This document shows positions 25,813-34,879 of a stretch of DNA of 64,000 nt, in pieces. The notes beneath the pieces were generated by a model that searched no databases, had not been told where the DNA came from, and worked only from the letters and a program-made list of their open reading frames with translations. The stretch is taken from contig NZ_QMIK01000001.1 in the NCBI RefSeq assembly GCF_003316845.1, positions 868,001 to 932,000 on the forward strand, in the 5' to 3' direction. How positions within the stretch are numbered: the stretch's first letter is position 1; each line of letters begins with the position of its first letter. The stretch is from Cognataquiflexum aquatile. GTDB taxonomy: Bacteria; Bacteroidota; Bacteroidia; Cytophagales; Cyclobacteriaceae. The position numbers and the translations under genes are program-made.

Positions 25813-26763
25813 ATGAAAAGAAAACCTACATTCAAATGGCTTCTCTGCTTACTGACCTACCTTGTCTTTGGAGCGCTTTCTGCCAATAGTCAAACGAATG
25901 TGGCAATAACGATAGATGATGTACCAAACACCCGGCAGTTTAAAACGGATAATTTTCAATCTCAATTACTCGATAAACTGGATTCATTCAGTATTCCGGT
26001 TGCTGTTTTTATCAATGAAGGATTGCTCTATAAAACTGATTCAATTACCAGAAATTTTGAACTCTTGATTGATTGGGCAAAAAAGGATTTTGTTACTCTT
26101 GGTAACCACACGTTTAGCCATCCTAGGTATTCAGATGTGGGGTTTGAACCATTCAAGGCAGATGTTGAAAAAGGTGAATTCATCAGCCGGGAGCTCGCAG
26201 GCAAATACAATAAACCACTTCAATATTTTCGCTTCCCATTCAATGATTTAGGGAAAGATTCCGTCCAACAAATTTTGATTCACAGCTTTCTCAGGGAAAA
26301 AAAGTACATCAGCACTCCTTTCACAGTGGAAAGTTCTGATTGGATGTTCAATTATATCTATGAGTATTATCTTTCACATTCTGAACCAGAAAAGGCAAAG
26401 GAAATCGGTGATTTATATGTTTCCAAAACCATAGATTATTTCCATTTTTTTGATTCCCTTTCTTTAGAAAAATATGGAAGGAAAGTAAACCAAATCTTTC
26501 TTTGTCATGATAATGCTTTGAACTCTAAATACCTTGGTGAAATCGTCCGGAAGTTAAAAGAGGAAAACTACAATTTCATCAGTCTGGAAACCGCTTTGCA
26601 AGACACTGTTTATCTCCAAGAAAATCAGTATTACCAAAAATGGGGAGTTTCTTGGTTCTACAGGTGGATGCCTGTGCAGCAGGAAAGAACCCGTTGGATG
26701 AGATTAGAACCAGATTTGAGTCTAATTGAATCATTATACCGAGAATTATTGGATAAAGAATAG
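25813..26763 (+). CDS. Secreted polysaccharide deacetylase family protein
   Basis: The 316-residue protein has a signal peptide (WLLCLLTYLVFGALSANSQ) followed by a NodB-like domain. Its motifs are AITIDDVP (catalytic Asp pair), GNHTFSHPRY (metal-binding His pair) and RFPFNDLG. The family removes N- or O-acetyl groups from glycans such as peptidoglycan or chitin-like polymers. It is a different branch from the deacetylase at 7705-9048, being shorter and with a more compact N-terminus. The substrate is unknown. The start is ATG at 25813. Confidence 0.86.
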   Translation: MKRKPTFKWLLCLLTYLVFGALSANSQTNVAITIDDVPNTRQFKTDNFQSQLLDKLDSFSIPVAVFINEGLLYKTDSITRNFELLIDWAKKDFVTLGNHTFSHPRYSDVGFEPFKADVEKGEFISRELAGKYNKPLQYFRFPFNDLGKDSVQQILIHSFLREKKYISTPFTVESSDWMFNYIYEYYLSHSEPEKAKEIGDLYVSKTIDYFHFFDSLSLEKYGRKVNQIFLCHDNALNSKYLGEIVRKLKEENYNFISLETALQDTVYLQENQYYQKWGVSWFYRWMPVQQERTRWMRLEPDLSLIESLYRELLDKE

Positions 26764-26880
26764 AGAAATGGAAAAGCCCTTCTTTCTCCCTATTGAAAAA
26801 TCCCTGTTCAAACCAAATCCCATAAAAATCAATTGACCAAACAGAATCCATCCTGATAGCCAAATATCATGTTTTGATAA

Positions 26881-26912
26881 AAAAAAGCCCTGAAGAATTA
26901 ACTCCAGGGCTT
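26881..26912 (-). terminator. Intrinsic terminator of the secreted protein gene at 26935
   Basis: An 8-bp stem (26885-26892 with 26905-26912) and a 12-base loop are followed on the minus strand by a T run of about eight bases. Confidence 0.8.
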
Positions 26913-26934
26913 CGGTTTACAATAGTGGTTAAGT

Positions 26935-27522
26935 TTACAAGAAAAGGGTTTTTGTTCTTCCGGTCGCGTCAGTGACTTTCAATGACACTTCATTGGTATT
27001 CAGGTTTTTTAAGTGATAGACTTTGGAAAAAGCTTCGGCTTGGTCGATTTTTTCAGAAAAAATGGATCTTCCGTTTTGGTCTAAAATTTCAACTTTTGTT
27101 CCGGGTTCTTCCAATCCGATCACTGCCAATCTGAAAGAATTTTCGTCTATGCTTTTGCCGTAGGCCATCAAAGGAAGCGGTGCAGGTGCCTCTTTGGTTT
27201 CTACTGTGTAGATCATCTTCTCAGCACTTGGCTCTTTGATATTGCTTTCGATCGAGATTTGATATTCTCCGGCCGGCAGTTGCGAAAGATCATATGGAAC
27301 CTGCATGTCTTCTTTTACCTTCACATATTGCTGGTGAAGCTTGTGGCCTTCACAGTCTAGGACTTCGAGTTTGACTTTGCCCAAACCTTCTTTTAGGGAG
27401 ATGGCTACTTTTTTGTCTTTGGAACGTACAGAAGACAACTCTTCGATTCCTTCATTTGATGCTTTTACAATGCTGGCTACACCTAGTGTGGCGGCTAATG
27501 CGAGTGTGAGTAATTTTTTCAT
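26935..27522 (-). CDS. Secreted protein with two beta-sandwich (T9SS-tail-like) domains
   Basis: This 195-residue protein has a signal peptide (LLTLALAATLGVASIVKA) and two similar beta-rich units. Each resembles the fold of Bacteroidetes secretion tails: VKLEVLDCEGHKLHQQYV with YDLSQLPAGEYQISI in the first, and KVEILDQNGRSIFSEKI with LKVTDATGRTKTLFL at the end. No enzyme motif is visible. It may be a structural or binding protein of the envelope. The start is ATG at 27522, and a terminator follows the stop. Confidence 0.75.
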   Translation of the reverse strand: MKKLLTLALAATLGVASIVKASNEGIEELSSVRSKDKKVAISLKEGLGKVKLEVLDCEGHKLHQQYVKVKEDMQVPYDLSQLPAGEYQISIESNIKEPSAEKMIYTVETKEAPAPLPLMAYGKSIDENSFRLAVIGLEEPGTKVEILDQNGRSIFSEKIDQAEAFSKVYHLKNLNTNEVSLKVTDATGRTKTLFL

Positions 27523-27913
27523 TTTGTGTGGTTGTTTATAAGTTGGTATGATCCCTTATCCATCTTCTGTTCCAATTTTATTTTGGTAGTGACCGTGCCG
27601 GTTTTCAGGTTAAATAATTTTAACCCAAACGTTAAAAATTTAACATTCAATCGGTTGCGAATAAGGCGATGAAAGCTAAAAACTGTATTGTCCTGATACA
27701 ATTGACCAAGAAAGTGTCCTGTTTCGAAACAGATTTTGGCAAAAAACTAAGTTTACCACTTTGCCAAAGGTTGCATGAGGCTGGAAATATTAACCTAATT
27801 TAATTTTGAAAAATTTTTAGAAAATTCTTTTAGCAAAAATCAAATAAAAAAACCTGTACGGTTTTGTACAGGTTCCGTTCTACATCGGTCAAGAAAAGCG
27901 TACATACAAGCGA
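27523..27913. other. Intergenic region between two minus-strand genes
   Basis: The right-hand end holds the terminator of the thioesterase gene (27844-27874). The left part should contain the promoter of the secreted-protein gene at 27522, and has AACGTTAAAAATTTAAC-type AT-rich sequence around 27628. No gene or repeat was seen. Confidence 0.5.
27844..27874 (-). terminator. Intrinsic terminator of the thioesterase gene
   Basis: A perfect 9-bp stem (27851-27859 with 27866-27874) and a 6-base loop precede TTTTTTT on the minus strand. Confidence 0.88.
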
Positions 27914-28420
27914 TTACAATTCTGATTTGATGATTTTGACCCTTTCGGAAATGGTCATGTTGCTTATATCGAGGTTTTCGGAAGTGGCTTTGAGAAATTC
28001 CAAAACTGCTCCCTCGTGGTCGGTCGATGCGCCTTCTTTGACAGTCACATAGCGCATCGTGGTCCAAAGGACAGTTTTGAGCTCCTTCTGTGTGTCATCG
28101 GTCATGTAGTATTCGACGACGATGGTGTTGTGGTTGTACCAAAGCAGACGGCTCATGATTCGGACCCACTCTCCTACTTTGGCCGGTCGGACATAGGAGA
28201 TGTTGTGGTTATAAACCACCCAAGCTGATTTATACTTCCGGATAAAATCGATCACTTCGACACCGTAGAGCTTCGGAACCTGATCTTCCCGTGCATTGAA
28301 AAAATAATCAAAGTATTTGGCGTTGTTAAGGTGCTGGAGCGGGTCGCAATCCTGAAACCTGATGACCACACGGCTTTCGGTTTCCTTTGGATAGTGCTTT
28401 TCTGGATTAAATTCAAACAT
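27914..28420 (-). CDS. Acyl-CoA thioesterase (hotdog fold)
   Basis: This 168-residue protein has the 4HBT-type signature RFQDCDPLQHLNNAKYFDYF, in which the Asp serves as catalytic residue in 4-hydroxybenzoyl-CoA thioesterase relatives. The SYVRPAKVGEWVRIMSRLL segment of the central strand follows. The family releases free acid and CoA from acyl-CoA. The chain-length preference cannot be read from the sequence. It appears to be a single-gene unit ended by its own terminator, with a repeat tract upstream. The start is ATG at 28420. Confidence 0.85.
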   Translation of the reverse strand: MFEFNPEKHYPKETESRVVIRFQDCDPLQHLNNAKYFDYFFNAREDQVPKLYGVEVIDFIRKYKSAWVVYNHNISYVRPAKVGEWVRIMSRLLWYNHNTIVVEYYMTDDTQKELKTVLWTTMRYVTVKEGASTDHEGAVLEFLKATSENLDISNMTISERVKIIKSEL

Positions 28421-28435
28421 GTGGATATTGGTTAA

Positions 28436-28480
28436 TGGTTATTTGGTTTTAGGTCCCTGAGCTTGTCGAAGGGTTGGTTA
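28436..28480 (+). repeat. 45-base exact dispersed repeat, copy 2
   Basis: Identical over all 45 bases to 6832-6876. It lies 16 bases upstream of the thioesterase start codon, within GGTTA-type words. Confidence 0.9.
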
Positions 28481-28519
28481 ATTGTCATTCGAGACCTGAA
28501 TTAAAATCCATTAAACCAC

Positions 28520-28622
28520 GACCTCTTAGCCAATATCAATGAATATCCAATATCAATAAATATCAACTAACAATGAACCTCTAAATTTCAACGAATCCTC
28601 AATATCAATCAATATCAAAAAA
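28520..28622. repeat. AATATCAA-word repeat tract
   Basis: The gap beside the AstE-type gene is filled with near-tandem words such as CCAATATCAATGAATATC and TCAATATCAATCAATATC. They stop only a few bases from the stop codon at 28626. Confidence 0.8.
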
Positions 28623-28625
28623 AAA

Positions 28626-29822
28626 CTACCACCAGCCTTCATTTTTATACATTTTCTTTTTGGAGGCTTTCTCACGGTTATAGAGCCTGAGGTATTGGGC
28701 ATCCAAATGCCGGACACGGTATCCAAGCAAATGAAACAGCGGCTTGGTCATATATTTGGCTATTTTGAGGTCAACAAGCAGAATTTCCTTGTCCCTATGT
28801 TCCCACTTCACTCCGGGGAGTAAAGTAAAGATGTTGTCGATTTTGATTTTCCTTAGAAAAGCGGATAGCCTCAACACCCAGATCGGAATCTTGCGGATGA
28901 TAAAAAATCCATCACTTCCTTGATTTTGGTAAAGGGGCATAAACAGCCTACCCCCAAATGCCGCATAGACCGGCTGAGCATTGTTGGTTGCCAAATGGGT
29001 TCCTTTATTGATTTTTTGAAAACTCTCAAATCCCGGCAGCATTTTAAACACATCCATTCCGATGATCCTGTGAAGGTGTACCACTTCAAATATATCCCTT
29101 ACTGCGGCAGCTGATTTCTCCAATTGTTTCACATGGCTGGAATATTTCTCAACATCGAGTTTGCCGAGGGACCTTGCCGACACCAAAGTCATGTAGGTAA
29201 ATGCTACACTGTTGCTCACTGCTTCAGGATCCTGATGTTGTCCGGATTCAAAACCAATGGCAACATATCCCAACTGATTGATATAGCTTAGCAGAGGTCC
29301 TTCGAGAAATTCTTCAATACCGAGGACTACGGGAACGGGAAATTGCAAGGCAAACTTCCTGTTGATCATTGAGTCATTGATGGTGATGAAAGGAAGAGTC
29401 TTGCTCGATGTGGTATGGTAATCGATAAAATAAAAGGGACCTTTTTCTGTTTGGATGATTTTTTTCAGCAAATCCAAAAGTTCTAGAAGTTCTTTTTCTT
29501 CTTCCAAAAGAATTTTTTTGTTTGCGACCATTTTGATATTTGACTTGGTCCAAAGTCTGTTGAGGTCAATATCCAAAAACCTTTTGCCTTGGGATAGCGC
29601 TTTGAGATTTCCCACTATCCCATAGATCGTTCCTCTGAGGTTATCCTCCTTTGTGGAAAGGTCTTCAAATACCTTTTTCATTGCCACGAGTCCGGCAGGT
29701 TCGTTGCCATGAATACCGGCAAAAAACAGGATAGTAGGCCCGGGCTTTGCCCCTTTCAATTTACGGATAACCCTACTGACAGGCATATCAATTTTGGAGT
29801 GTGACGTTTGGGTATCAATCAT
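28626..29822 (-). CDS. Succinylglutamate desuccinylase/aspartoacylase (AstE/AspA) family protein
   Basis: This 398-residue zinc hydrolase-like protein has FFAGIHGNEPAG, which supplies zinc ligands His and Glu, then DLNRLW and the third ligand His in FIDYHTTSSK. A catalytic Glu is plausible in GFESGQHQ. The M14-like fold cleaves N-acyl amino acids or peptides. A long C-terminal region (from about residue 250) ends in a basic tail. Its ATG overlaps the stop of the GCS2-CBS ligase by 4 bases (29819-29822), so the two are translationally coupled, ligase first. The substrate is unknown and may be the ligase product. Confidence 0.86.
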   Translation of the reverse strand: MIDTQTSHSKIDMPVSRVIRKLKGAKPGPTILFFAGIHGNEPAGLVAMKKVFEDLSTKEDNLRGTIYGIVGNLKALSQGKRFLDIDLNRLWTKSNIKMVANKKILLEEEKELLELLDLLKKIIQTEKGPFYFIDYHTTSSKTLPFITINDSMINRKFALQFPVPVVLGIEEFLEGPLLSYINQLGYVAIGFESGQHQDPEAVSNSVAFTYMTLVSARSLGKLDVEKYSSHVKQLEKSAAAVRDIFEVVHLHRIIGMDVFKMLPGFESFQKINKGTHLATNNAQPVYAAFGGRLFMPLYQNQGSDGFFIIRKIPIWVLRLSAFLRKIKIDNIFTLLPGVKWEHRDKEILLVDLKIAKYMTKPLFHLLGYRVRHLDAQYLRLYNREKASKKKMYKNEGWW

Positions 29823-31669
29823 AGGTCATTTGAAGTCAAAATCCCAATTAGTTTGTTTTCTCGCACCACAGGCAATGCATGTATCTTGTGCCGGTCCATC
29901 AATTCTTTGGCTTCATCCACAGTACTGTCCTGTCCGATGGTGATCAATTCGGTTTTCATCAGGGATTTGACTGTTGCTTGGGTAGCATTGCCTTTTTCAA
30001 AAAGAAGCTGGACATCAACCCAAGACAAAATCCCGAGGAGTTCCTTGTCGCCTTTGATGACGGGCATGTGGTGGATATTTTTCCATTTCATCATATGGGC
30101 GACCAATTCGATCGAATCTTTTTCCTCTACCGAAAATATGTCCGTACTCATGACATGGTGAACTTTTTTGGTGATGTTAAACTGCGACATTGCTTCAGGC
30201 GGAAGGATTTCCCATTCAGACACCGGCTTTTTACTTTCTTGGTTGAGGTATAAGTTGGCCGTCAACACCTGAACGGCAGCATCGGGTTTTTTGGTAGTAA
30301 GGAGATTCCTGTAGCTTTTGCTGATCCATTCAGATCCGTTGTGGGCATTGATACGGTTTTGGATGACAGTAAGGTACTTATCTATATCGCCTTCAGAAAT
30401 TCTGACTTTTCTCAAACCTTCCTTCGCCATAGGTAAAAACACTTCTGACAACAATTTTTGGGCGGAATACAATTTCCCTTCCCAATGAAACTGCACTGCC
30501 ATGCCGTACCTTGCTGCTGCCAAAAAATTGGATTTTACATCTTTAAAATCCATAGTCCTGTGGATCTCCTTGTATTTCTCAGGTCTTCCTTTCATCAGTC
30601 CAACCCAAAAAGCCATATTGGCAATCTGATCAATGACCGTAGGACCCGAAGGAATATACCGGCATTCGATCCTGAGGTGAGGCTTTCCATCTCCCACTCC
30701 GAAGCAGGCGCGGTTCCACCTATACACCGTTCCGTTGTGAAGGCAAAGGGCTTTTAACTTAGGAATTTCTCCCCTTTCGAGGAGGTCCACGCTGTCATCT
30801 TCAAAGTCTGCTGTCAGGATACTTCTAAATCTTGCAATATTATCTTTGAATACATCCGAAATGGAACCTGTCTGCCATTTGCTTTCAAAACTTACCCTCG
30901 GTTGGTTTTCATTGAGCAAAAAGGAATTGGTCCTGACATCCACACTTTGGGTAAAAAGGGCAATCCTTGTTTCACTCCAAAGCTCTTTTCCAAAAAGCAG
31001 TGGAGAATTACAGCAGGCCGCCAACACAGGCCCTGTGATGGCCTGAGACCAATTAAACATCTCTACAAACTCCTCAGGATCCAACTGCAGGTGCATCTGA
31101 AAACTCGTATTGCACCCCTCCAACATCACAGAATCGTGGAGCATTGTCACCTCATCCACTCCTTTGATATGGATACTGAAGTCCTGTCCCCGATAATCCT
31201 TGGCAGCTTCATTCAATGCATAGTACCGGTCTACAGCCGTCATGCTTTCCAAAGTCGTATGCTTGTGCGCGATCGTGGGCAATATTCCTGTGATGATAAT
31301 TCTGGATCCGGATTTTTGGGCAGCGGCTTTGCCTTTGTCCAACAGTGAATCTAAATCCTGATGGAGGATGGAAAAACAATCCTTGCCTAGAACAATGGGG
31401 TCTGTATTGATTTCGAGGTTATAATTTCCGATTTCGGTAGTGAAATGCCTGTCATTTATTTCACCAAGGACTTGAAGTGAATTACTATGGGGCAAAAACT
31501 CCCCATCCACAATACAGAACTCCTGCTCGGCACCGATGCGAATCGGAGATTTCTCAAACATGTCGCGCTGTATCATCAGTTCGAGGGCTTCCATGTCCCG
31601 GACCAAATGGTGCAGGTATATGGCTCTCTGTTTTTTCCCCGTTAATTTCCTAACATTCTTAGACCCCAT
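29819..31669 (-). CDS. GCS2-family carboxylate-amine ligase fused to a CBS-domain pair
   Basis: The protein is 616 residues. Residues from about 40 to 440 form a glutamate-cysteine ligase type 2 domain: IGAEQEFCIVDGEF, LEINTDPIVLG, VMLEGCNTSFQMHLQ and PHLRIECRYIPSGPT. A linker leads to two CBS domains, VHHVMSTDIFSVEEKDS and VKSLMKTELITIGQDS, which reach the very C-terminus (LIGILTSNDL). GCS2 proteins join an amino group to a carboxylate using ATP. CBS pairs usually sense adenosine nucleotides, so energy-state control is a reasonable inference. True glutathione synthesis is not implied, as no glutathione synthetase is nearby. Confidence 0.88.
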   Translation of the reverse strand: MGSKNVRKLTGKKQRAIYLHHLVRDMEALELMIQRDMFEKSPIRIGAEQEFCIVDGEFLPHSNSLQVLGEINDRHFTTEIGNYNLEINTDPIVLGKDCFSILHQDLDSLLDKGKAAAQKSGSRIIITGILPTIAHKHTTLESMTAVDRYYALNEAAKDYRGQDFSIHIKGVDEVTMLHDSVMLEGCNTSFQMHLQLDPEEFVEMFNWSQAITGPVLAACCNSPLLFGKELWSETRIALFTQSVDVRTNSFLLNENQPRVSFESKWQTGSISDVFKDNIARFRSILTADFEDDSVDLLERGEIPKLKALCLHNGTVYRWNRACFGVGDGKPHLRIECRYIPSGPTVIDQIANMAFWVGLMKGRPEKYKEIHRTMDFKDVKSNFLAAARYGMAVQFHWEGKLYSAQKLLSEVFLPMAKEGLRKVRISEGDIDKYLTVIQNRINAHNGSEWISKSYRNLLTTKKPDAAVQVLTANLYLNQESKKPVSEWEILPPEAMSQFNITKKVHHVMSTDIFSVEEKDSIELVAHMMKWKNIHHMPVIKGDKELLGILSWVDVQLLFEKGNATQATVKSLMKTELITIGQDSTVDEAKELMDRHKIHALPVVRENKLIGILTSNDL

Positions 31670-31885
31670 ATTTCTGTTTCAAGAGAATGTGAAACTAGCG
31701 AAAATCAATACCCGAAAACATGAGAAATGTCATTGAAGCTATTGATATATATTTGGTATAAATGAATGAAATGGGGAGCAGCAGGTCTTTAAGGAAGAAT
31801 TGGAGTCGAGGTCTTAAACTTAATATTTGACTTTATTTTACTAAGTTTGAATTTAGGCTATTGACAAAACCCAAAACAGAATCTT

Positions 31886-32623
31886 ATGAATCGTATTCAA
31901 CTCATACAGGAAATATTTAGTAAAACTGACTTTACAAATTACCTTGAAATTGGGTGTCAAAAAGGAAAATCCTTCCTCCCTATAAAGGCAAAAAACAAGA
32001 CAGCCGTAGATCCTTTGTTTAAGATTCCTATCAGAAGAAGATTAAAATGGCTGATTAAATGGCCTAGCAACAGAAAAAACAGGTATTTTCAGGAAGAGAG
32101 CGATAACTTTTTTGCCAAGAGAAAGGAGTACTTACGTCAACTCGGCCATTTGGATATTGTCTTGGTGGATGGGCTGCATAATTTCCGGACATCACTCAAT
32201 GATGTGCTCAATTCACTGAATTACCTCAATCCAAAAGGGCTGATTCTGATGCATGACTGCTATCCGCCGAATGCTGCAGCCGCTTACCCATCTGAGTTTT
32301 TTCCTTCTGATGAGGAAATAAAAAACATTGAAGGATGGGCAGATGAATGGTGCGGAGATGTATGGAAATCTGTAGTATACCTGATCAGAAAGTATCCCGA
32401 TACGCTCGAAGTGGGTGTCATCAATACGGATTATGGATTGGGATTTGTGATGCCAAAATCCGCAATGAAGGAAAGGGATTTTAGAATTGATGAGAAATTA
32501 TTTGCCGAAATAGACAAGCTCACCTATGAGGACATGATGAAAGACCCTAAAGGAACCATCAACCTCAAGGAAGCGGGACATGCAGAAAAGATCATTTCTA
32601 AGATTACCTCAGGATCAAAGTAA
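31886..32623 (+). CDS. Class I SAM-dependent methyltransferase-like protein (Methyltransf_24 type)
   Basis: This 245-residue protein starts with NYLEIGCQKGKSFLPI, the glycine-containing motif I of SAM-binding Rossmann folds. LDIVLVDGLHNFRTSLND follows, then GLILMHDCYPPNAAA, the motif typical of Methyltransf_24 proteins. Such enzymes often methylate small molecules or sugars. The KAKNKTAVDPLFKIPIRRR insert is basic. It is divergent from the GCS2 ligase gene and upstream of a symporter gene by 31 bases, so it may be co-transcribed with it. The start is ATG at 31886. Confidence 0.8.
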   Translation: MNRIQLIQEIFSKTDFTNYLEIGCQKGKSFLPIKAKNKTAVDPLFKIPIRRRLKWLIKWPSNRKNRYFQEESDNFFAKRKEYLRQLGHLDIVLVDGLHNFRTSLNDVLNSLNYLNPKGLILMHDCYPPNAAAAYPSEFFPSDEEIKNIEGWADEWCGDVWKSVVYLIRKYPDTLEVGVINTDYGLGFVMPKSAMKERDFRIDEKLFAEIDKLTYEDMMKDPKGTINLKEAGHAEKIISKITSGSK

Positions 32624-32654
32624 TTGTATTTAACTTTCTATTCTCCTCTTTCAA

Positions 32655-33584
32655 ATGATCGAAGCCTTAGACAGCAGCACATTAAACTTTAATCAGGATT
32701 CTCTCTTCCTCCTCAATATTTCACTGGCGATCATCATGTTTGGTGTTGCATTGGACCTGAGAATTACCGATTTCAAGTACATCGCCAAAAACCCGAAAGC
32801 ATTTTGGCTGGGGATTTTTGCACAATTTTTCGTCTTGCCCTTTTTGACTTTTATTTTGGTTTATCTGATCAGTCCCCCGCCTTCTGTGGCTTTGGGAATG
32901 TTTCTGGTAGCGGCCTGTCCGGGAGGAAATGTTTCCAATTTTCTGACGCACCTGGCAAAAGGAAATACCGCTTTGTCAGTATCATTGACAGCTTTTTCCA
33001 CAGGATTTTCAATATTTATCACCCCGTTCAACTTTGCCCTTTGGTCGGGTTTTTATGGGCCGACTGCGGATTTGCTTCAGGAAATTTTCCTTTCTTACAC
33101 CGATGTTTTTCAGACTGTGGCGCTGATTTTGGGTATTCCTTTGCTATTGGGAATGATTGTCAACCACAGGTTTCCCAATTGGGCTGCTAAAGCCACCAAG
33201 ATCCTCAAACCTGTGAGTATCCTCATTTTTGCGGCATTTGTGGTGATTGCTTTTGTCGGCAATTACAACCTTTTTTTGAAATTCATCGGGTTGATTTTCC
33301 TTTGGGTATTGGGACATAATTTCGTCGCCCTTTTTTCAGGATTCTTTATTTCAAAACTCGGAAAACTGAGTTTGGCTGATACCAAAACACTTACAATTGA
33401 AACAGGGATCCAAAATTCCGGTTTGGCATTGGTACTGATATTTACTTATTTCGATGGTTTGGGAGGAATGGCTATCATTGCAGCTTGGTGGGGCATTTGG
33501 CACATCATTTCGGGAATGAGTCTTTCACTTTACTGGAAAAGAATAAAAGAAACAAATCCGCGATGGGTCACCCAAAAAGGATAG
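32655..33584 (+). CDS. Bile acid:sodium symporter family transporter
   Basis: This 309-residue membrane protein has nine or ten predicted helices and the family hallmark FLVAACPGGNVSNFLTHLAKGN in the fourth helix region. ETGIQNSGLALVLI marks the second half of the sodium-dependent bile acid transporter (SBF/ASBT) fold. Bacterial members move organic anions such as pyruvate, pantoate or sulfonates with sodium; the substrate cannot be told from sequence. It lies 18 bases upstream of the acyltransferase gene, suggesting an operon. The start is ATG at 32655. Confidence 0.9.
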   Translation: MIEALDSSTLNFNQDSLFLLNISLAIIMFGVALDLRITDFKYIAKNPKAFWLGIFAQFFVLPFLTFILVYLISPPPSVALGMFLVAACPGGNVSNFLTHLAKGNTALSVSLTAFSTGFSIFITPFNFALWSGFYGPTADLLQEIFLSYTDVFQTVALILGIPLLLGMIVNHRFPNWAAKATKILKPVSILIFAAFVVIAFVGNYNLFLKFIGLIFLWVLGHNFVALFSGFFISKLGKLSLADTKTLTIETGIQNSGLALVLIFTYFDGLGGMAIIAAWWGIWHIISGMSLSLYWKRIKETNPRWVTQKG

Positions 33585-33602
33585 CCACGAAAAATCAGAT
33601 TC

Positions 33603-34610
33603 ATGAAAAACCTTTTCAACGCCATTCTAAGGCTTGCTGTCAAAATTGCCCTCCATGTTTATTTTTCCCAAATCAAAGTCTATGGAAAGGCAAACATCCC
33701 AAAAGGCAAGGCTGTGTTGATCGTATCCAACCACCAAAATGCTTTGATTGACCCAATTTTAATTGCTACCCATACCAATCTTAAACCCCATTTTTTGACC
33801 AGGGCTTCTGTATTCAAAAAATCATTTGTGGCCACCTTACTTAATTTTATCAGGATGATTCCCATTTACAGGGTGAGGGACGGAATCAATAACATGGAAA
33901 AAAACAATGAAACCTTTGACAAAAGCGTCAATATACTTTTGGAAAAGGGAAGCATTGTGATTTTTGCGGAAGGCAACCACAGCAACCAAAGAAACCTGAG
34001 GCCTCTGAAAAAAGGATTCGCCCGCATTGCATTCCAAACTTTGGAAAAACATCCGGATTTGGACTTGGTCATCCTTCCTGTAGGCATCAATTACAGCAAT
34101 CACCGCTTCTCCGGCAGCAAAGTCAGCCTGGTTTTTGGAAAAACCATCCAACCCAAAGATTACTTTCCGCTTTTTGAACCTTTGATGGTGGATACATTCA
34201 ATTCTTTGGAACCTTTGGTCAGCACCATCCCAGAAACTGACTATCAAAAAAACCTTGATGCCCTGATACAAAGCAGAATTGACCTCACCAAACCCGATGA
34301 TGTCAAAGAATTCTTGTCCAATAAAAATCCGAAAACAACTGAAAAGCCCTATTCCAAACCATATTTTTCAAACAAAGTCATGAAAGTACTTCATTTTCCC
34401 ATTTATTGGATTTGGCTTTGGATCAGGCCAAAAATCCAGGATTTGGTCTTTTATGCCACCTTCAAGTTTGTGATCGGCTTGGTGATGATTCCATTATGGT
34501 ATGGGTTTTTGGTCTTTGGACTCCCCAAATTAGGCCTTGAAGAATGGTCTTTTTCTTGGGCATTTTTAGGAGTCGTTTACCTATTGGCAAATAGAAACGG
34601 GCAGAAGTAG
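33603..34610 (+). CDS. PlsC-family lysophospholipid acyltransferase
   Basis: This 335-residue acyltransferase has the catalytic motif NHQNALID, here with five residues between His and Asp, a variant common in Bacteroidetes. IFAEGNHSNQRNLRPLKKG replaces the classic EGTRS block, and ILPVGINYSNHRF is the fourth motif. The C-terminal third adds membrane helices (VIGLVMIPLWYGFLVFGL). It probably acylates a lysophospholipid or related lipid at the inner membrane. It follows the symporter by 18 bases and is followed by a repeat-filled gap. The start is ATG at 33603. Confidence 0.87.
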   Translation: MKNLFNAILRLAVKIALHVYFSQIKVYGKANIPKGKAVLIVSNHQNALIDPILIATHTNLKPHFLTRASVFKKSFVATLLNFIRMIPIYRVRDGINNMEKNNETFDKSVNILLEKGSIVIFAEGNHSNQRNLRPLKKGFARIAFQTLEKHPDLDLVILPVGINYSNHRFSGSKVSLVFGKTIQPKDYFPLFEPLMVDTFNSLEPLVSTIPETDYQKNLDALIQSRIDLTKPDDVKEFLSNKNPKTTEKPYSKPYFSNKVMKVLHFPIYWIWLWIRPKIQDLVFYATFKFVIGLVMIPLWYGFLVFGLPKLGLEEWSFSWAFLGVVYLLANRNGQK

Positions 34611-34830
34611 GAAGTTGGGAAGATTGGAAGATTAAAAAATTGAAAGATTGAAAGATTGGAAAACAAATTCGTAAAGGGTCGACGGTCAATCTTGGATATC
34701 CTAATTAATTTTAGACTCTTCAACCACAACTGAATCCTGTTAACTGAATTCTGAGACAAACACTGCAAACTGATCACTGCCATCTGAAAACTGAAAACTG
34801 ACCACTGAATCCTGCCCTAATTCCTCCCCA
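34611..34830. repeat. Degenerate repeat tract with GATTGAAA and ACTGA words
   Basis: The tract begins at the stop of the acyltransferase with GGAAGTTGGGAAGATTGGAAG and ATTGAAAGATTGAAAGATTGG words. It ends with ACTGAAAACTGACCACTGAATCC words. The same word families appear at 7005-7140, 9980-10104, 10815-10895 and 35975-36060. Confidence 0.8.
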
Positions 34831-34836
34831 TTTCCC

Positions 34837-34844
34837 TATATTTG
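34837..34844 (+). promoter_or_regulatory. Candidate -7 box of the 4-hydroxyphenylpyruvate dioxygenase gene
   Basis: TATATTTG fits the Bacteroidetes -7 consensus TAnnTTTG and lies 36 bases before the ATG at 34880. No clear TTG -33 element was found at the right distance. Confidence 0.45.
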
Positions 34845-34879
34845 AACCAAGAAATAATAAACCCAAAAACAATTAGATT

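Noticed and set aside
28520-28622. AATATCAA repeats as a CRISPR array
   Set aside because: The units are short, unequal and lack unique spacers of constant length. No cas genes are present.
29819-31669. Glutathione biosynthesis gene
   Set aside because: The GCS2 fold is shared by many carboxylate-amine ligases. The CBS fusion, the coupled hydrolase and the lack of a glutathione synthetase gene do not support that name.
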